Origin: Hyaloscypha bicolor E
Taxonomy: Eukaryota > Ascomycota > Leotiomycetes > Helotiales > Hyaloscyphaceae
Direction of reading: 5' to 3'
Length of the DNA stretch: 64,000 bases
NCBI RefSeq assembly: GCF_002865645.1
Contig: NW_020194594.1
Span: 806,001-870,000, forward strand
The position numbers and the translations under genes were made by a program. Under the pieces are notes generated by a model, which searched no databases, was not told the origin of the DNA, and saw only the letters and a list, made by a program, of their open reading frames with translations. Of the stretch, positions 22,600-33,412 are shown piece after piece (the first letter of the stretch is position 1; each line of letters opens with the position of its first letter).

Positions 22600-23083
22600 T
22601 CAAGAGAACAGGATTTCCATGGCCTTCTTCCTGTAGCTGAGCTGCTGAGAGCAAACGAGATTAAGAGTCAAGAAGTGTTCCGCTATTTCTGAGTCGGTGA
22701 TGAATGCGCGTTTGTAGGACACGAATGCAGGAATCGGATCCCAAAATCTGTACCATAGCTTTCTGAGAGTCGGCCTCCATTTTGGATTTATGCTGAGACT
22801 GTCATCATGAAAAAGAAGCAAGGATCTGCTGACGGAGTTCAAGAGGGATTGGAAGACAAGGCTTGGAAAACAGGGCTTGGCGATGGACCGGATACGAGAT
22901 CGATATTTCTCGAGGTTCTTCACATGAGGTACTGTGCGTTGTTTCGAGGAAAGTGAGCGATAACTCGATAAACGGGAGGTTGATGCTAAGCCCTCCAGAA
23001 CCAGAACGAGAATGGTCAACGCGCAGGATCGAATCTGGTCCCCAGGTTCGGCGAGAAGTGAAATGTGAAATTCTCAATCGACT
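22600..23083 (-). pseudogene. Short 2EXR/F-box-like gene split by a frameshift
   Basis: Read from ATG 23083 (MSRLRISHFTSRRTW), one frame runs to CLPIPLELRQQILASF and stops. The adjacent frame continues as FHDDSLSINPKWRPTLRKLW, then AFITDSEIAEHFLTLNLV and a stop at 22600. The change of frame falls on a homopolymer (A5 at 22810-22814 on the plus strand). LPLELRQQIL is the family-defining opening of short fungal F-box/2EXR-like proteins, so the two halves belong together. A one-base indel or a sequencing error in the run would explain it. Joined length would be about 160 aa. Function unknown. Confidence 0.5.
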
Positions 23084-23625
23084 CATGGTGAGGTAGTACC
23101 TGCCACATGAACTGCGTCTTGATGGAGTGGTGGCCCGAAGTGAGCTTCGTTCGGGTAGGGTCGTGTCGGCTCCCTTCGGGCAGTGTGCCGTTTCTGCCAA
23201 TACGCCGATCTGAATCGCAAGAAGAATTTCAAATGGATAATGAGCGATTTATGAAGAACAATGATCGGCGGCCTCTGTGCGTCGAGGGCCACCGCCTTGC
23301 CCGGTCCCAATGCTGAAAGCGAAACACTAAATACCTAAGAGTATAATAACCGCCGTCCCACACTCTTTCGAAACTTCAATTAAGGCATTCGTGAGCATAT
23401 TATTTTGGCTGTCACTTCTCTGACTGCGCTCGCAGGCGTCTCACGACACCCGCAAGCTCAGAAGAGAATAGCTCAACGATATCGCCGAGCGGAGCCAGAA
23501 TGGAATCAGCCTCTAGCTTTCCTCATCGCATGGCTACCATGTGCCGCGATAACCTTACATGTAAGACAACCTCCTCAAAATCTAAGAAACTGATGTTGAG
23601 GATGGGTTCTGGCGCGAGGGAGAAC

Positions 23626-23849
23626 GTTGAAGAGGATGCGCGTTGAAGAGGATGCGCGTTGAAGAGGATGCGCGTTGAAGAGGATGCGCGTTGAAGAGGA
23701 TGCGCGTTGAAGAGGATGCGCGTTGAAGAGGATGCGCGTTGAAGAGGATGCGCGTTGAAGAGGATGCGCGTTGAAGAGGATGCGCGTTGAAGAGGATGCG
23801 CGTTGAAGAGGATGCGCGTTGAAGAGGATGCGCGTTGAAGAAGATGCGC
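23626..23849. repeat. 16-bp minisatellite, 14 tandem copies
   Basis: The unit GTTGAAGAGGATGCGC is repeated head-to-tail 14 times without gaps. Thirteen copies are identical and the last has one G-to-A change. Because 16 is not a multiple of 3, all three minus-strand frames stay open and translate to the same 16-residue period, which creates spurious reading frames. The plus strand is closed by a TGA in each cycle. Confidence 0.97.
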
Positions 23850-24571
23850 GTAAGCGATTTGGAAAGGCATTGAAGAAGCGAAAGAGCTTCTCCGGCATTA
23901 CGCTTTGGATGTTGAATGTGGCCGTGAGTGAGCTGATGTTTGCACTCTGGTTCTTTGCTATGGCACCAATTTTAAAGAGAGTTGCAGTTGTTTTTGTGGG
24001 GAATTATGAGAGGGTAGAGGGGTGGGGAGGCGCGAGTCAGATCGGATACTGATAAAGCAGCCAAAATGGGACAAAACAAGTATTAAGACATTTGACAGCG
24101 AACGAGTACTCACTGGAAATAATAATCGACCGCGATTCTTCAAAACCTACTTGGCGCACAGAAGAAACGTTCGCTGGTAATTTAAGACTGACTGGTGTGT
24201 CAACTGCTTCTCTCCTTGCAACATCGCCCGTGGTCGTCTTGCAATTCTCCAGACAATGCACCCCCGTGCCTCTCCATCATTTTCAAATCCAAGCAGGTGA
24301 TTCACGGAAGGCTGTAGGGGAGGTTTATGTATTCAAGACGGGAGAAGCAGACAGGTCATGTGATACGGATTGGGATCTCAAATGAAAGTAGGGCAACTAC
24401 TGTGGGGAAGACTTCCCCGTAAATGTGAGCAGTGTCACTATTCACTCTGGCCTCAAAACCGCTCCTGGCTCAGAAACCTAATATTATCATATGTAGAGGC
24501 ATGCAAATATCGCTTCTCCAATTCTCCACCAAACGCCGAATATGCAACTTTTCCGTCCCTGGGTCGTCAAA
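23850..24571. other. Region downstream of POB3, possible arrestin-like fragment
   Basis: A plus-strand frame at 24092-24385 (97 codons) contains SLEIIIDRDSSKPTWRTEET, which faintly resembles the opening beta-strands of arrestin-like proteins. It has no downstream continuation, so it is at most a relic. Otherwise no gene is seen. Confidence 0.3.
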
Positions 24572-26502
24572 TCAACCACTCTTCGCCTTCTTCTTCGGTC
24601 TCTTCTCCTCCTCCGCATCACTTCCACCTCCCTCTTCGTCATCGCTTCCACTACTCTCATGCGCAGAGTCGAATTCCTCCGCAACATCACTCTCGCTATC
24701 CTCCTGGAAATCCTCATCCGCGCTCTCAGAGTCCTCGTCGGCACTGCCTCTATCCGCCTTCGCAGCCACAACCTCCTCATCACTGGATGCCATATCGGGG
24801 TTGTCCCTAAGTGCAGCTGCAAGTAAAGCAGAAGTATCTTCATCCATCTCGTTCTTGACTCTGAGACCCTTGACTTTGAAGAATTCCTCCAGGGGCTTTT
24901 GTTCTTCTCGGTTAATGTTTGAAAACTGAGATTCGGCGCCTGTTTTCATTTCGATGGTTATGTCGAAGGTACGCGAGGCGGAGACGGCACCCCCAACACG
25001 GGAGAGAACGATGTTTTTGATTTGTTCGTAGGCGATGTAGGTCGCGGGCTTGGGGACGAACATGAAAGCTTTCTCGAGGCAGTAAAGAAAGCCTTCACTG
25101 GCTTTGATGGAGCACTTGATGCCGAATTGTTGGTGGTGACTACAACTATAAGCTTTGACTTCAACTACTCGAAAGAGCTGCTTACCTCAAGAAATCCTTG
25201 GCGGGCTGATTAACTTTCTTTCCTGTCAAACCTCGGAAGACTTGCGTGACGACCTCGTGTAAGGGCTGTTCGTAATGTGGGAGAAGCTTGCCATCGTATT
25301 TCTCCTTCAGTAATTCATCCGTCATGTTTAAATCAATCGTAACCTCCTCATCTTTCTTGAATTGCATAACCAAGAAAGGGTATCGGGTCTGGCCTTGCCG
25401 AAGTGGAGGATCGAGACCAATACAGATCATGAAATGTAATTCGTCGGGCTTTGGTAAAATCATGAACTTCTTGAGAGTGTCATACTGAATCTTGTAGTCG
25501 TATGTCTTGCCTCGCAACCGGAAGGAGGTTTCGTACATATCGATATCGAAACGACCTCTGTACAAAACGTCAATTCTGTTCAATGATGAATGAAACTCTT
25601 ACGTACCTAGGAGTAAGATGCAGCACATCCAGGAAGGTGGCAAATGTATCACCAGCGACCTCTCCAATATCCGCCTTCTCCATTAGCGTATCATAGAATA
25701 GATTCGCCGCATTCTGCTCCTCCTCGGCCTCCTCAGCGTCGCTAGGCGCATCCTCTCCATCCAAGGCCTCTTTCTTCGTCGTCACACCAGGGATATAGAA
25801 TCTCATCTCAACAAGTTGGTCCTTCCCAGCACCTGCCTTCTTGCCCTTTCCACGCGCGCCACCCAGAGCTCCATTCGTTCCAGTATCATCACCATTCGCC
25901 GGCAGCGCAAATTCGACGGCAACTTCGTTCTTACCCGCCAAATTTGTGTTCGAGATCTCTGAGTATGGGATTTCGAAGGCTGGGCGGTTTTGTACATTGA
26001 AAGCTAACTCAGCCTTTCCGAACTCGCCTTTGCCCCAGTTCCATCCGCGAAGTGCATGTTCCTTGTGTTCGAGATTCGTGCTATACCAGTTCTTAAAGAC
26101 CTTGCCCAGGCGCTCGAAGTCCTAAGTTTATCAGCTATTGCCCCCGAAGTACATGCAAAATGATCTCACCTCTTGAACGAATCCATCCAGTTGGACAATG
26201 CCTGAAGTCCTCAACATAATCTTGACCTCGTAGCCCTTCGCTGCACGACTCCATTGTGCGCCGCCGATGTTCGAGTGATCGAGGGTAAAGGTATCGCCAC
26301 CGCCAGAAGGCTTCCACCCAAAACCTGTCTCAGCGAATCTGCACTTGCCCGACTCCTTCGAGAGATCGAGGTAGATGTTGTCGAAACTTTCCCTATCGTA
26401 TCGAGCTCGGTCAGTCAACGATTCCTCCATTGTACCAGGATATCTCGGTGATGCAGATCTGGAGATGGGGGGAAGAAGGACGGTAAGGTCTTACATGGCC
26501 AT
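24572..26502 (-). CDS. POB3: FACT complex subunit POB3 (SSRP1 family)
   Basis: Five exons: 26495-26502, 26170-26392, 25607-26121, 25186-25557 and 24572-25139. Introns are 102, 48, 49 and 46 bp, giving 561 aa. The 8-nt first exon ATGGCCAT splices to give MAMESFDNIYLDLSKESGK, the conserved POB3 start. The order matches the family: an N-terminal PH-like domain (GGDTFTLDHSNIGGAQWSRA), the SSrecog/middle PH region (FLDVLHLTPRGRFDIDMYET), a second PH fold (GIKCSIKASEGFLYCLEKAF), and a long acidic tail with KRPKKKAKSG at the end. The HMG box of animal SSRP1 is absent, as in other fungi. POB3 pairs with SPT16 as the histone chaperone FACT during transcription and replication in the nucleus. The gene is intact. 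Confidence 0.96.
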
Positions 26503-26820
26503 GACGAACAGATTCCGTTTGCTTGATGCAAGTGTTGAGGATTGTCGAAGGAAAGGTGAGGACGCGTAAAGTGGTAAAGACGGGGTCGCGCCAGAACGCG
26601 CCCAGAAATTTTAAGTGGAGAGCAAAGCACGTGATTAGGGGGCAAACCCAAATATTTTTTCTACGAGGATTTTGGGTGGTTTAAGCTTAACACGGACTTG
26701 TGTATTACTGCCCCCTTCTGGAAACGCGAATTCAATCCGATGCGCTTGTGCTTTTGAGGTTTTCATGTCCGAGTATATCGGTTCTTTCTCGGGTATTCCC
26801 CATCTCTGCTGGGGCTGCTG

Positions 26821-28653
26821 TTAAACACCCTGCTCAATTTTCATCTCACCTTGTTCTACTGAAGCTGTCTTACTATTAACACCCCCAGAAAAACTTTTCA
26901 ACCTCTCGGCCACATTATATCCTAAGAACATCTCCACATTTGGCACAAAGCAAGCCGCCAAGATCAACAAGGCACTAACAGGATCGTCACATAGAACACA
27001 ATCCTGAAGCTTGAGATATATGTCCGCATGACCTGCGGTCCTAAGGCCTAAATGATCTCTGGATAACACACGAGGCATTGGAGAAGTTGTCAGTGGCAAT
27101 ACCACCCAAGAGAGCCGGAAGTGACGAAGACGGAAGGCTGGCTGAAAGTACAGCTGGCGTAGCATATTCAGGAAGGTAGACTGCAATCTTGTTCTGAAGA
27201 ACAGAGACGTAAAGTGCTTGATCTGTCGCTCCACCGCATGTCCGAATAGAACTTAGGACTCTGCTGACATGGCCAATGTCATGGGGTTCGACGACCAGTG
27301 TCACGGGGAAGGTGATGTTGTCCACGAAGCCGATCGCAGTACAACCCGGGACTCCGAGGACAATGAAAGCAGCGTAATTTCCCTTTGAGATTGGCGATAG
27401 GTATGCGACGACTGCGAAGGCCGGATAAGATGCGATGATGGCTTGGTGTTTGTCTTTTGGGATGTAGGAGAGAGCGAAACCGCCAAGGACTCGGCCGAGG
27501 TGAACTCCTCCGCCAACAACGGAGGATTGCCAACCAATTGTATGAATATCTGTTGAGAAGATTGTTCCAATAATAGTTGGCCAAAGGATTGTCATCGAGT
27601 AGTAGATCATGGCTGCGATTGTGGCACAACCTACCAGGGCAACGTAGCCAATGTTCGTGAAGAGTCGGACTGGGATCAGAGCTTGCTGTTTTACAATAAA
27701 TGGTTCTGAAGGAGGATTACTGGTCATCTCAGAGAGTAGAATGTCCTAAGGTACCAAAACAATCAGAGCTACAAGTCTCGCAATGCCAAAGAGCGGTGGG
27801 CAGAGTACTTGAGCACTCTCCCAGGGGAGACAGTCCTCCCCCCAACACCCATGAAAGACCCACTGGGAAGGGAATCATGCCAATCGCGAAGAGAAAGTTG
27901 TCGCCATAGCCAATCTCGGCCGTCTGCTGACGTTTGCTCTTCCCATGAACATGGAGTTGATCATAAGTTAGCGGATGATACATGAACTGGTACGGCAAAA
28001 GGGCCATTACAGACTGATAATCCCTAAATAGCAAGAGTATCTCCAGTCAGATAGAGTGTGAGGTATGAACGATCTTGCAATCACAGGCCCGAAGACTGTT
28101 TCTCATCAGACTAGATTACCGTAACCATGATGGAAACTCATCAGCAATGGCAGATTCAAGAGAAAGAACAGAGTGACGATTGGTCCTCTCTGCTTGTTGG
28201 CACTAACTCTCCCAGAACAACCCCAAATGAGAGTTGACCAGCAGCTGCCAGGGCATTACACATGTTCGCTCCAATGAGCCCATTCACACCCTGAGCTGTG
28301 CATACCAAAATATTTCCAACCAATCCAAGCACCGACGTTCCCATCACCATCCATTTACGGCCAAAGATATCTGAGAGTCGTCCAACAAGCAGAAAGCCCG
28401 ACGTTGAGCCGAGATTCCAGACTGTAGCAACCCAGCTGACGTTGGAGACGACCCGATGTCTTCATTGATAAGAGAGCTTTAAATTGTCAGAGTCGGTACA
28501 ATGAAAGTTAATATAAGACCCTTTGGATACACGAACACTCACAACCGCAGTCCCAATGAATGGCACGCTTCGGAAGTGCCCCTCAGACATCTGATGCCAG
28601 GCAGCTCCAAACGCATTCCTATCTACGAAACTAATACTCCTATCCTTATGCAC
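26821..28653 (-). pseudogene. Decayed TRI12-type MFS efflux transporter
   Basis: Blocks in changing frames follow the order of a fungal TRI12/siderophore-type major facilitator: NVSWVATVWNLGSTSGFL, then VGRLSDIFGRKWMVMGTSVL (the loop 2-3 signature), GQLSFGVVLGELV, YHPLTYDQLHVHGKSKRQQ, LFTNIGYVALVGCATIAAM, LPALLGGIATDNFSNAS and, near the end, VSALLILAACFVPNVEMFLG. Frameshifts are needed at least before VSWVAT, after GELV, after VGLSW and before VSALLI. A stop also interrupts the segment after NAS. Even allowing for introns the frame cannot be kept. Such pumps export toxins or iron chelates at the plasma membrane, but this copy should not be functional. Confidence 0.75.
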
Positions 28654-30290
28654 TGTCTACACCGTATCCGCGTCTCATTAAGTCTCTCATGTTCGTCCTA
28701 CAAAGATTCCCTTATTCTCATTCATCTTTCATTGCTTCCAATTTCAGCAACACGGCCTCCCTACTTATAACTTTTTGGTATTTCTTCTAGAAGACTTGCT
28801 CAAGAGACATTATAAATACATTGCTCAAATAAACTTTCTTAATGCATGAACATAGCAGCCACAAGCCGGCTAAGGAAGTCAGATCTCGACATCAAACAGG
28901 GAATCGAAGTACCGGTATGTACAACATCTCGATCTTTTCATAATACGGTCTTCTGAAACAAATAATCTAAATTAAAAGAGCGATTACATATAATAGCAAA
29001 CAATGCTCCTCACGCCCAGAACGTATATAGCCTACCAAGTGGAAACTGTACCGCAATTTCTGGACAATGGGGATACGGGGAACCGCTTCCCACTAGGATC
29101 CCCTCCTCAAACCTCATAGCAACCAGGGATATCAAAGTGAGAATTAATTCAACTGTTTCAAGAACAATTAATCTGTCCTCCATCGCCTTCTTTCAACTCC
29201 AGCTCACAACCCAATAAACTCTTGGTAACATCCCAAGAAACCGTGGACCCTGACTCGTAAACGCCTCACCCTTCCAACATCCCATCCCATCTCGTTTCGT
29301 CCGGAAAGACCCGATGTCTTTGGAATAGTCGAGACGTTTGCAAATGGGATTAAATCAGAATCGTTGCATCTGCCTTGCAGTGAATCTGTGTCAAACGGTG
29401 TTTTGCTCTGGGTTGAGTTTGGCCAACTCGAATTAAGTTCCAGTCAGATTATTCTGGGAGGATATGGGAGCATTGAAGATGAATGGCGCTCGGCGTAACT
29501 ATCTGTGGAAGCGGGAGGGAAGCAAGTTGTGTTGAATCAGCGATCGTGGATTCGCCTGAACCTTCTCCTTTTCAAACAGAGAGGATCCTTGGCCTCGGGA
29601 GACTTCCTATGGGCTGGCTTACACGGAGAAGCTAGCAGCCTGCCATCCAAATCTTCATCCAGGGCTGACGAACATTCAAGCCATAAAAGGTATAGAGGAA
29701 TGAATGTATCTAGTTGACTTTCTGCCATTACTCTAGAATAATTACAGATGTTTCATCGCACGGACCTCCCACCTATCCATTCACTCTCCTCCCTCAACAC
29801 TCCAATACCAGCCCACCAAAGCCTATCCCGCTAAACTATCCATCCGTCCATATTTCCCAGCCATCGCTCACCAAGACCTATGCCACATTGAAACATGCCA
29901 TGCGGCCCCAGCAATGTCATGATATAGGAAAGGGGGAATCGGAAAACATGCTAACAAAAGCACCGCAGTAGATTTTTGATGAAAAATGCTTCCTCTCCCG
30001 AGATTGCAATTTTGAAGCCTCAGCCCATCCATTGAAAATGCAAAATGACGCGCGCGGAAGCAGGGCATAGAGCATGATAAAAAGTTTGCAGAACTTTTGC
30101 TTTGAGGGACAACGTGGAAATGAGTAGATGAGACCGGTAGAATGCATGCTGAAGAAGTGTAAAGTCGGTAGAGTACAGGTCTTAATGTCGTAAAGAACCG
30201 AAGTTCAAGTATGGTACAATGACGATGTTATGGCGCTGGGGAAAAAGGAGGAGGTCGATGACTCGGGATGGGGCATGATGTTGAGAGAGT
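28654..30290. other. Intergenic, nothing recognised
   Basis: About 1.6 kb without a supported gene. There are short frames only; the 29505-29717 pair on opposite strands looks random. The right part is the 3' flank of the NTF2-RRM gene. Confidence 0.45.
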
Positions 30291-31992
30291 TCATGCAGTG
30301 GTAGTTTGGCTCGTGCCTCGGCCACGAGGAGCTCCTCCGCCTCCGCGACCACGTTGCTGGAATCCTCCCCGACCTCGCTGATTCATGCCTCCACGTCCTC
30401 CGGTATATCCGTTTCCTCCATATGCACCAGCCTTGGGTCGGCGAGGCTCAACATAGATAGGCTCTCCCATAACTTGGTGGGGATTGGCAGCGGCGGCAGC
30501 TTGATAGCCCTCAGGAGTCGCGTATTCGACAAAGGCACAGTTCTACACATCTGTCAGCGGCCATGATTGGATTGAGAATAGTGTTTAACTTACCTTGCTA
30601 CGGTTGACATCAAAATAGATTAACTGACCAAAAGCCGCCAAAGCCGCCTTCAACTCCTCAGTACCGACCTTATCAGTTACGTTTCTGACATAACCCATTG
30701 TGCCCTCTTTCTCAGGGGGGGCAGAGATAGACTGCGGTCTGTTCTGGCGCTTGGCATGTTCGCTACCTGCAGTCTGCCATCCAGCTCCAGCTGGGTTGTT
30801 TTCTTTCTCCTTCTCGCTGGGGGCGACCGGAGTTGGAGTTGAGGATTGCGCAGGCTTGGCGGCTGGAGGTGCAGCACGAGTCTGGGCAGGCGGGGTCGAG
30901 GTCTTGGGGGCAACAACTGGTACGGCGGGCTTGGGCGTTGTAGAGGGTCCCAATGCAGCAGCCGCTCGGCTTGCCCAACTCAATGGCTTTGGGGGAGCTG
31001 CTGGCTGGGCTGTGGCTGGGGCTGGTGTCGGCTTGGTAGAGGACTGAGCTCGAGTAATTACCGGGCTGGGAACGGGGTCCTTTGGCTTCTCGGGCTCCTT
31101 GATCTCGGCTTCAACTTCCTTAGCAGCAACCTCGGGGGTGGGAACATCATCTTCCGCCGTGGTGGCAGTAGTTGCGTCTTCAGCCTCAACCACGGGAGCT
31201 GGCGTGCCATTCGTGGTAGGAGCTGGCTCTGAGACTGCTGCAGTCTCGATGGTTTCCTCCAGCTTCTTATCAACGACTTCGGTATCCAATGGTGCAGCTG
31301 TTGGCTCCTCAATAGAAGGTTGTGCCTTTGGCATCTCAACATCTTCAACCAAAGGTCCAGTTGCAGCCGAGTCATCTTGTGCATTGTCAACCAGTTCCTC
31401 CTCACCCTCATCATTTATGTACCGGAAAATATCGTTAAGAACAAAGTATCCGGTAGGTTGTTGGGCGAGGACGAAGGTCTGGACAAACTTCTTGAGCTCG
31501 GCAGATTTGTTGGATGTTTCACCGATGACTTGAATGACGATGTTATCGTAGGATGCTTGGGAATCGACGTTGGAAACGCGGACTTTGCAGTCTTGGAAAC
31601 CGAGTTCCTTGATGCGCTCTTGTATAGCCTGTATTTGTTAGGTTGTGAAGTGGTGTAAATATCTTGCAAACTTACACTTCGGCCCACGGAAACTGGAGCT
31701 ACCTCGGCCTCGAGACCAGAAACGAACTGGGATCGTTTCCCGTAAAAGAGCTACATCTGTCGTCAGCGCTTCACTTTCGAGTAAACGGTATAGAACTTAC
31801 ATGAAGCTTCTCCGGAGATTTGCTCAAGGTGGTGTAGTACTGTTCGACGAAATACCAGCCCACCTCGTCCTTCGAGAGGTCATTGCCCGAAGCACTGCCA
31901 GTGCTGGACTCAGTAGGACCCGAAGTGGCCGGATACTGCTCAGTAGTACTCTTGTATTGGTCTTGCTGCGAGAAACTGCCATTGGTCGCCAT
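30291..31992 (-). CDS. NTF2 and RRM domain protein, G3BP/Bre5-like
   Basis: Four exons: 31801-31992, 31676-31750, 30594-31628 and 30291-30542. Introns are 50, 47 and 51 bp, all phase 0, giving 517 aa. The NTF2-like domain (about 45-175) opens with VGWYFVEQYYTTLSKSPEKL and includes QVIGETSNK and FVQTFVLAQQPTGYFVLNDI. A long Pro/Ala/Glu-rich linker follows (about 180-390). A C-terminal RRM (about 395-470) has MGYVRNVTDKVG and CAFVEYATPEGYQAA, and an RGG tail (GGRGGMNQRGRGG). This is the architecture of animal G3BP and of yeast Bre5, the cofactor of the Ubp3 deubiquitinase that also links to stress granules. The cytoplasmic role is inferred from the family. The gene is intact. Confidence 0.9.
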
Positions 31993-33412
31993 TATGCCTG
32001 CTAGTTGGGGGGCTGAGGAAGACAGATGTCGACCTCAAGGACAGGCGAAGGCGGATAGCTGCTGTGGAGCTGAAGACGCGCAGATACGGTGCAAAGATCA
32101 AGGAAGCCTCCGCAGGACAGGAGACAGGTGTGAAGGCCGCTGGTAGAGCTGTCGAGTCCTGTCACGGATATCGAACGCGTTTCCTGGGGTGTGGAGGGAT
32201 GCTGTGGTGAATTTTTCTAGGACGAAGAAGGATCTCGAACTGAGGAAATACAATAAGATTAGGAAGGAGGTGGATAACACGAAACCGAAAGGTAGGTCCA
32301 AGAGGGAGGACTGGAGGCGGAGGGGATGGGAACAAGTTTGTTGTTGGTGGTGTATCGAAAGTGGAAGAGGTCCCTTGTGCTCGACGAAATTGTTCAATTG
32401 AAGCTAGTCGCGCTTGCTCGGTTATGGCTAGCTACCCACGTGACATGCCGGTGTGCTGAACCTCCATCAACATCAACTTGATTCTGTTCACCTCTCTCCA
32501 CTAAACAGAGACAGAGAAAATTTTGCAGTTGTCTCCCATTCCACGCTCGGCAGTATTTTGTTCTCGTTTCATTCCGAGTATATCTAAAATATTCATCTAT
32601 ATTGTTTGAATTTGCACGCCAAGGTGCGCGTTTACTCGTAGCGACAGCACAACTCTTCCTGGCAGCTTCCTCTCTCCCTCTGTCAACATGCAACCTGCAA
32701 GAGATGTTGGAATAGCTATAGTGATCTTTGTATGTTCCAATGTGCCTTAAGCAAGCAGTAAGAGGTATGGATAGAAGTAGTTTCCAGCCTCGGGTCCCCG
32801 TTGAGCAAAACTTTGGACACGGTTACATTTCTTGCTCTTGTGACGTGGTGTCCCAAAAGCTGCTGCATGTCACTTCTTTCAACTTGTTTCGCTCTTGAAG
32901 TCATATAATTAAGTATTTGATATCAGTCAATGGTCAACTTTATATCAAATTTTGACACTTTCCCTGCCTTCCTAGAAATCGTCATTCAATTTTCAAATCA
33001 GAGATTATAATTCCGTGCAACAGGTATGTGAAGTGAAGCTCATGGGATCTACCTCTCACTCCCCTTTTCTCGCCTAGGTCCTACCAAAGAGACTCCAATC
33101 CATTGCCCTGAAGTTTCTTGCTGATGCTGGATAAATTAAGCTATAGCCCTAGTCTGCACGAGAAAACCCATGCTAACTTAATTTGTATTTGTATCGTGAC
33201 CAGAATAACTATGAGCTACCCGTGATTCCTATCTGAACACAAGTCTTTTCGCCTTATCAAACGAGCATTCTTCGGTTTCAGCATGAAGACCGTACACTTT
33301 CAACGCCCTGTGAGTTAGCAGAAGATAAGTTAACAAAGATAATAGAAAATTGCCCTTTTGCTTCTTGCCAAGATGCAGCTCCCCAGCTCCTATGCCATAC
33401 CTATGCCTTGTT
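31993..33412. other. Promoter and intergenic region
   Basis: Upstream of the NTF2-RRM gene and beyond the 3' end of the membrane protein at 33413. The stretch next to 31992 has several pyrimidine-rich segments typical of a fungal 5' region. No further gene was found. Confidence 0.45.

Noticed and set aside
23626..23849. CRISPR-like array
   Set aside because: The repeats are contiguous with no spacers, and the genome is fungal.
23523..23898. Minus-strand reading frames of 107-115 codons encoding a 16-residue periodic peptide
   Set aside because: They are produced by the 16-bp minisatellite, which is open in every minus frame. There is no sensible start or continuation on either side.
24487..24929. 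Plus-strand and alternate-frame Arg/Ser-rich frames opposite the POB3 tail
   Set aside because: They are shadows of the acidic low-complexity C-terminus of POB3.
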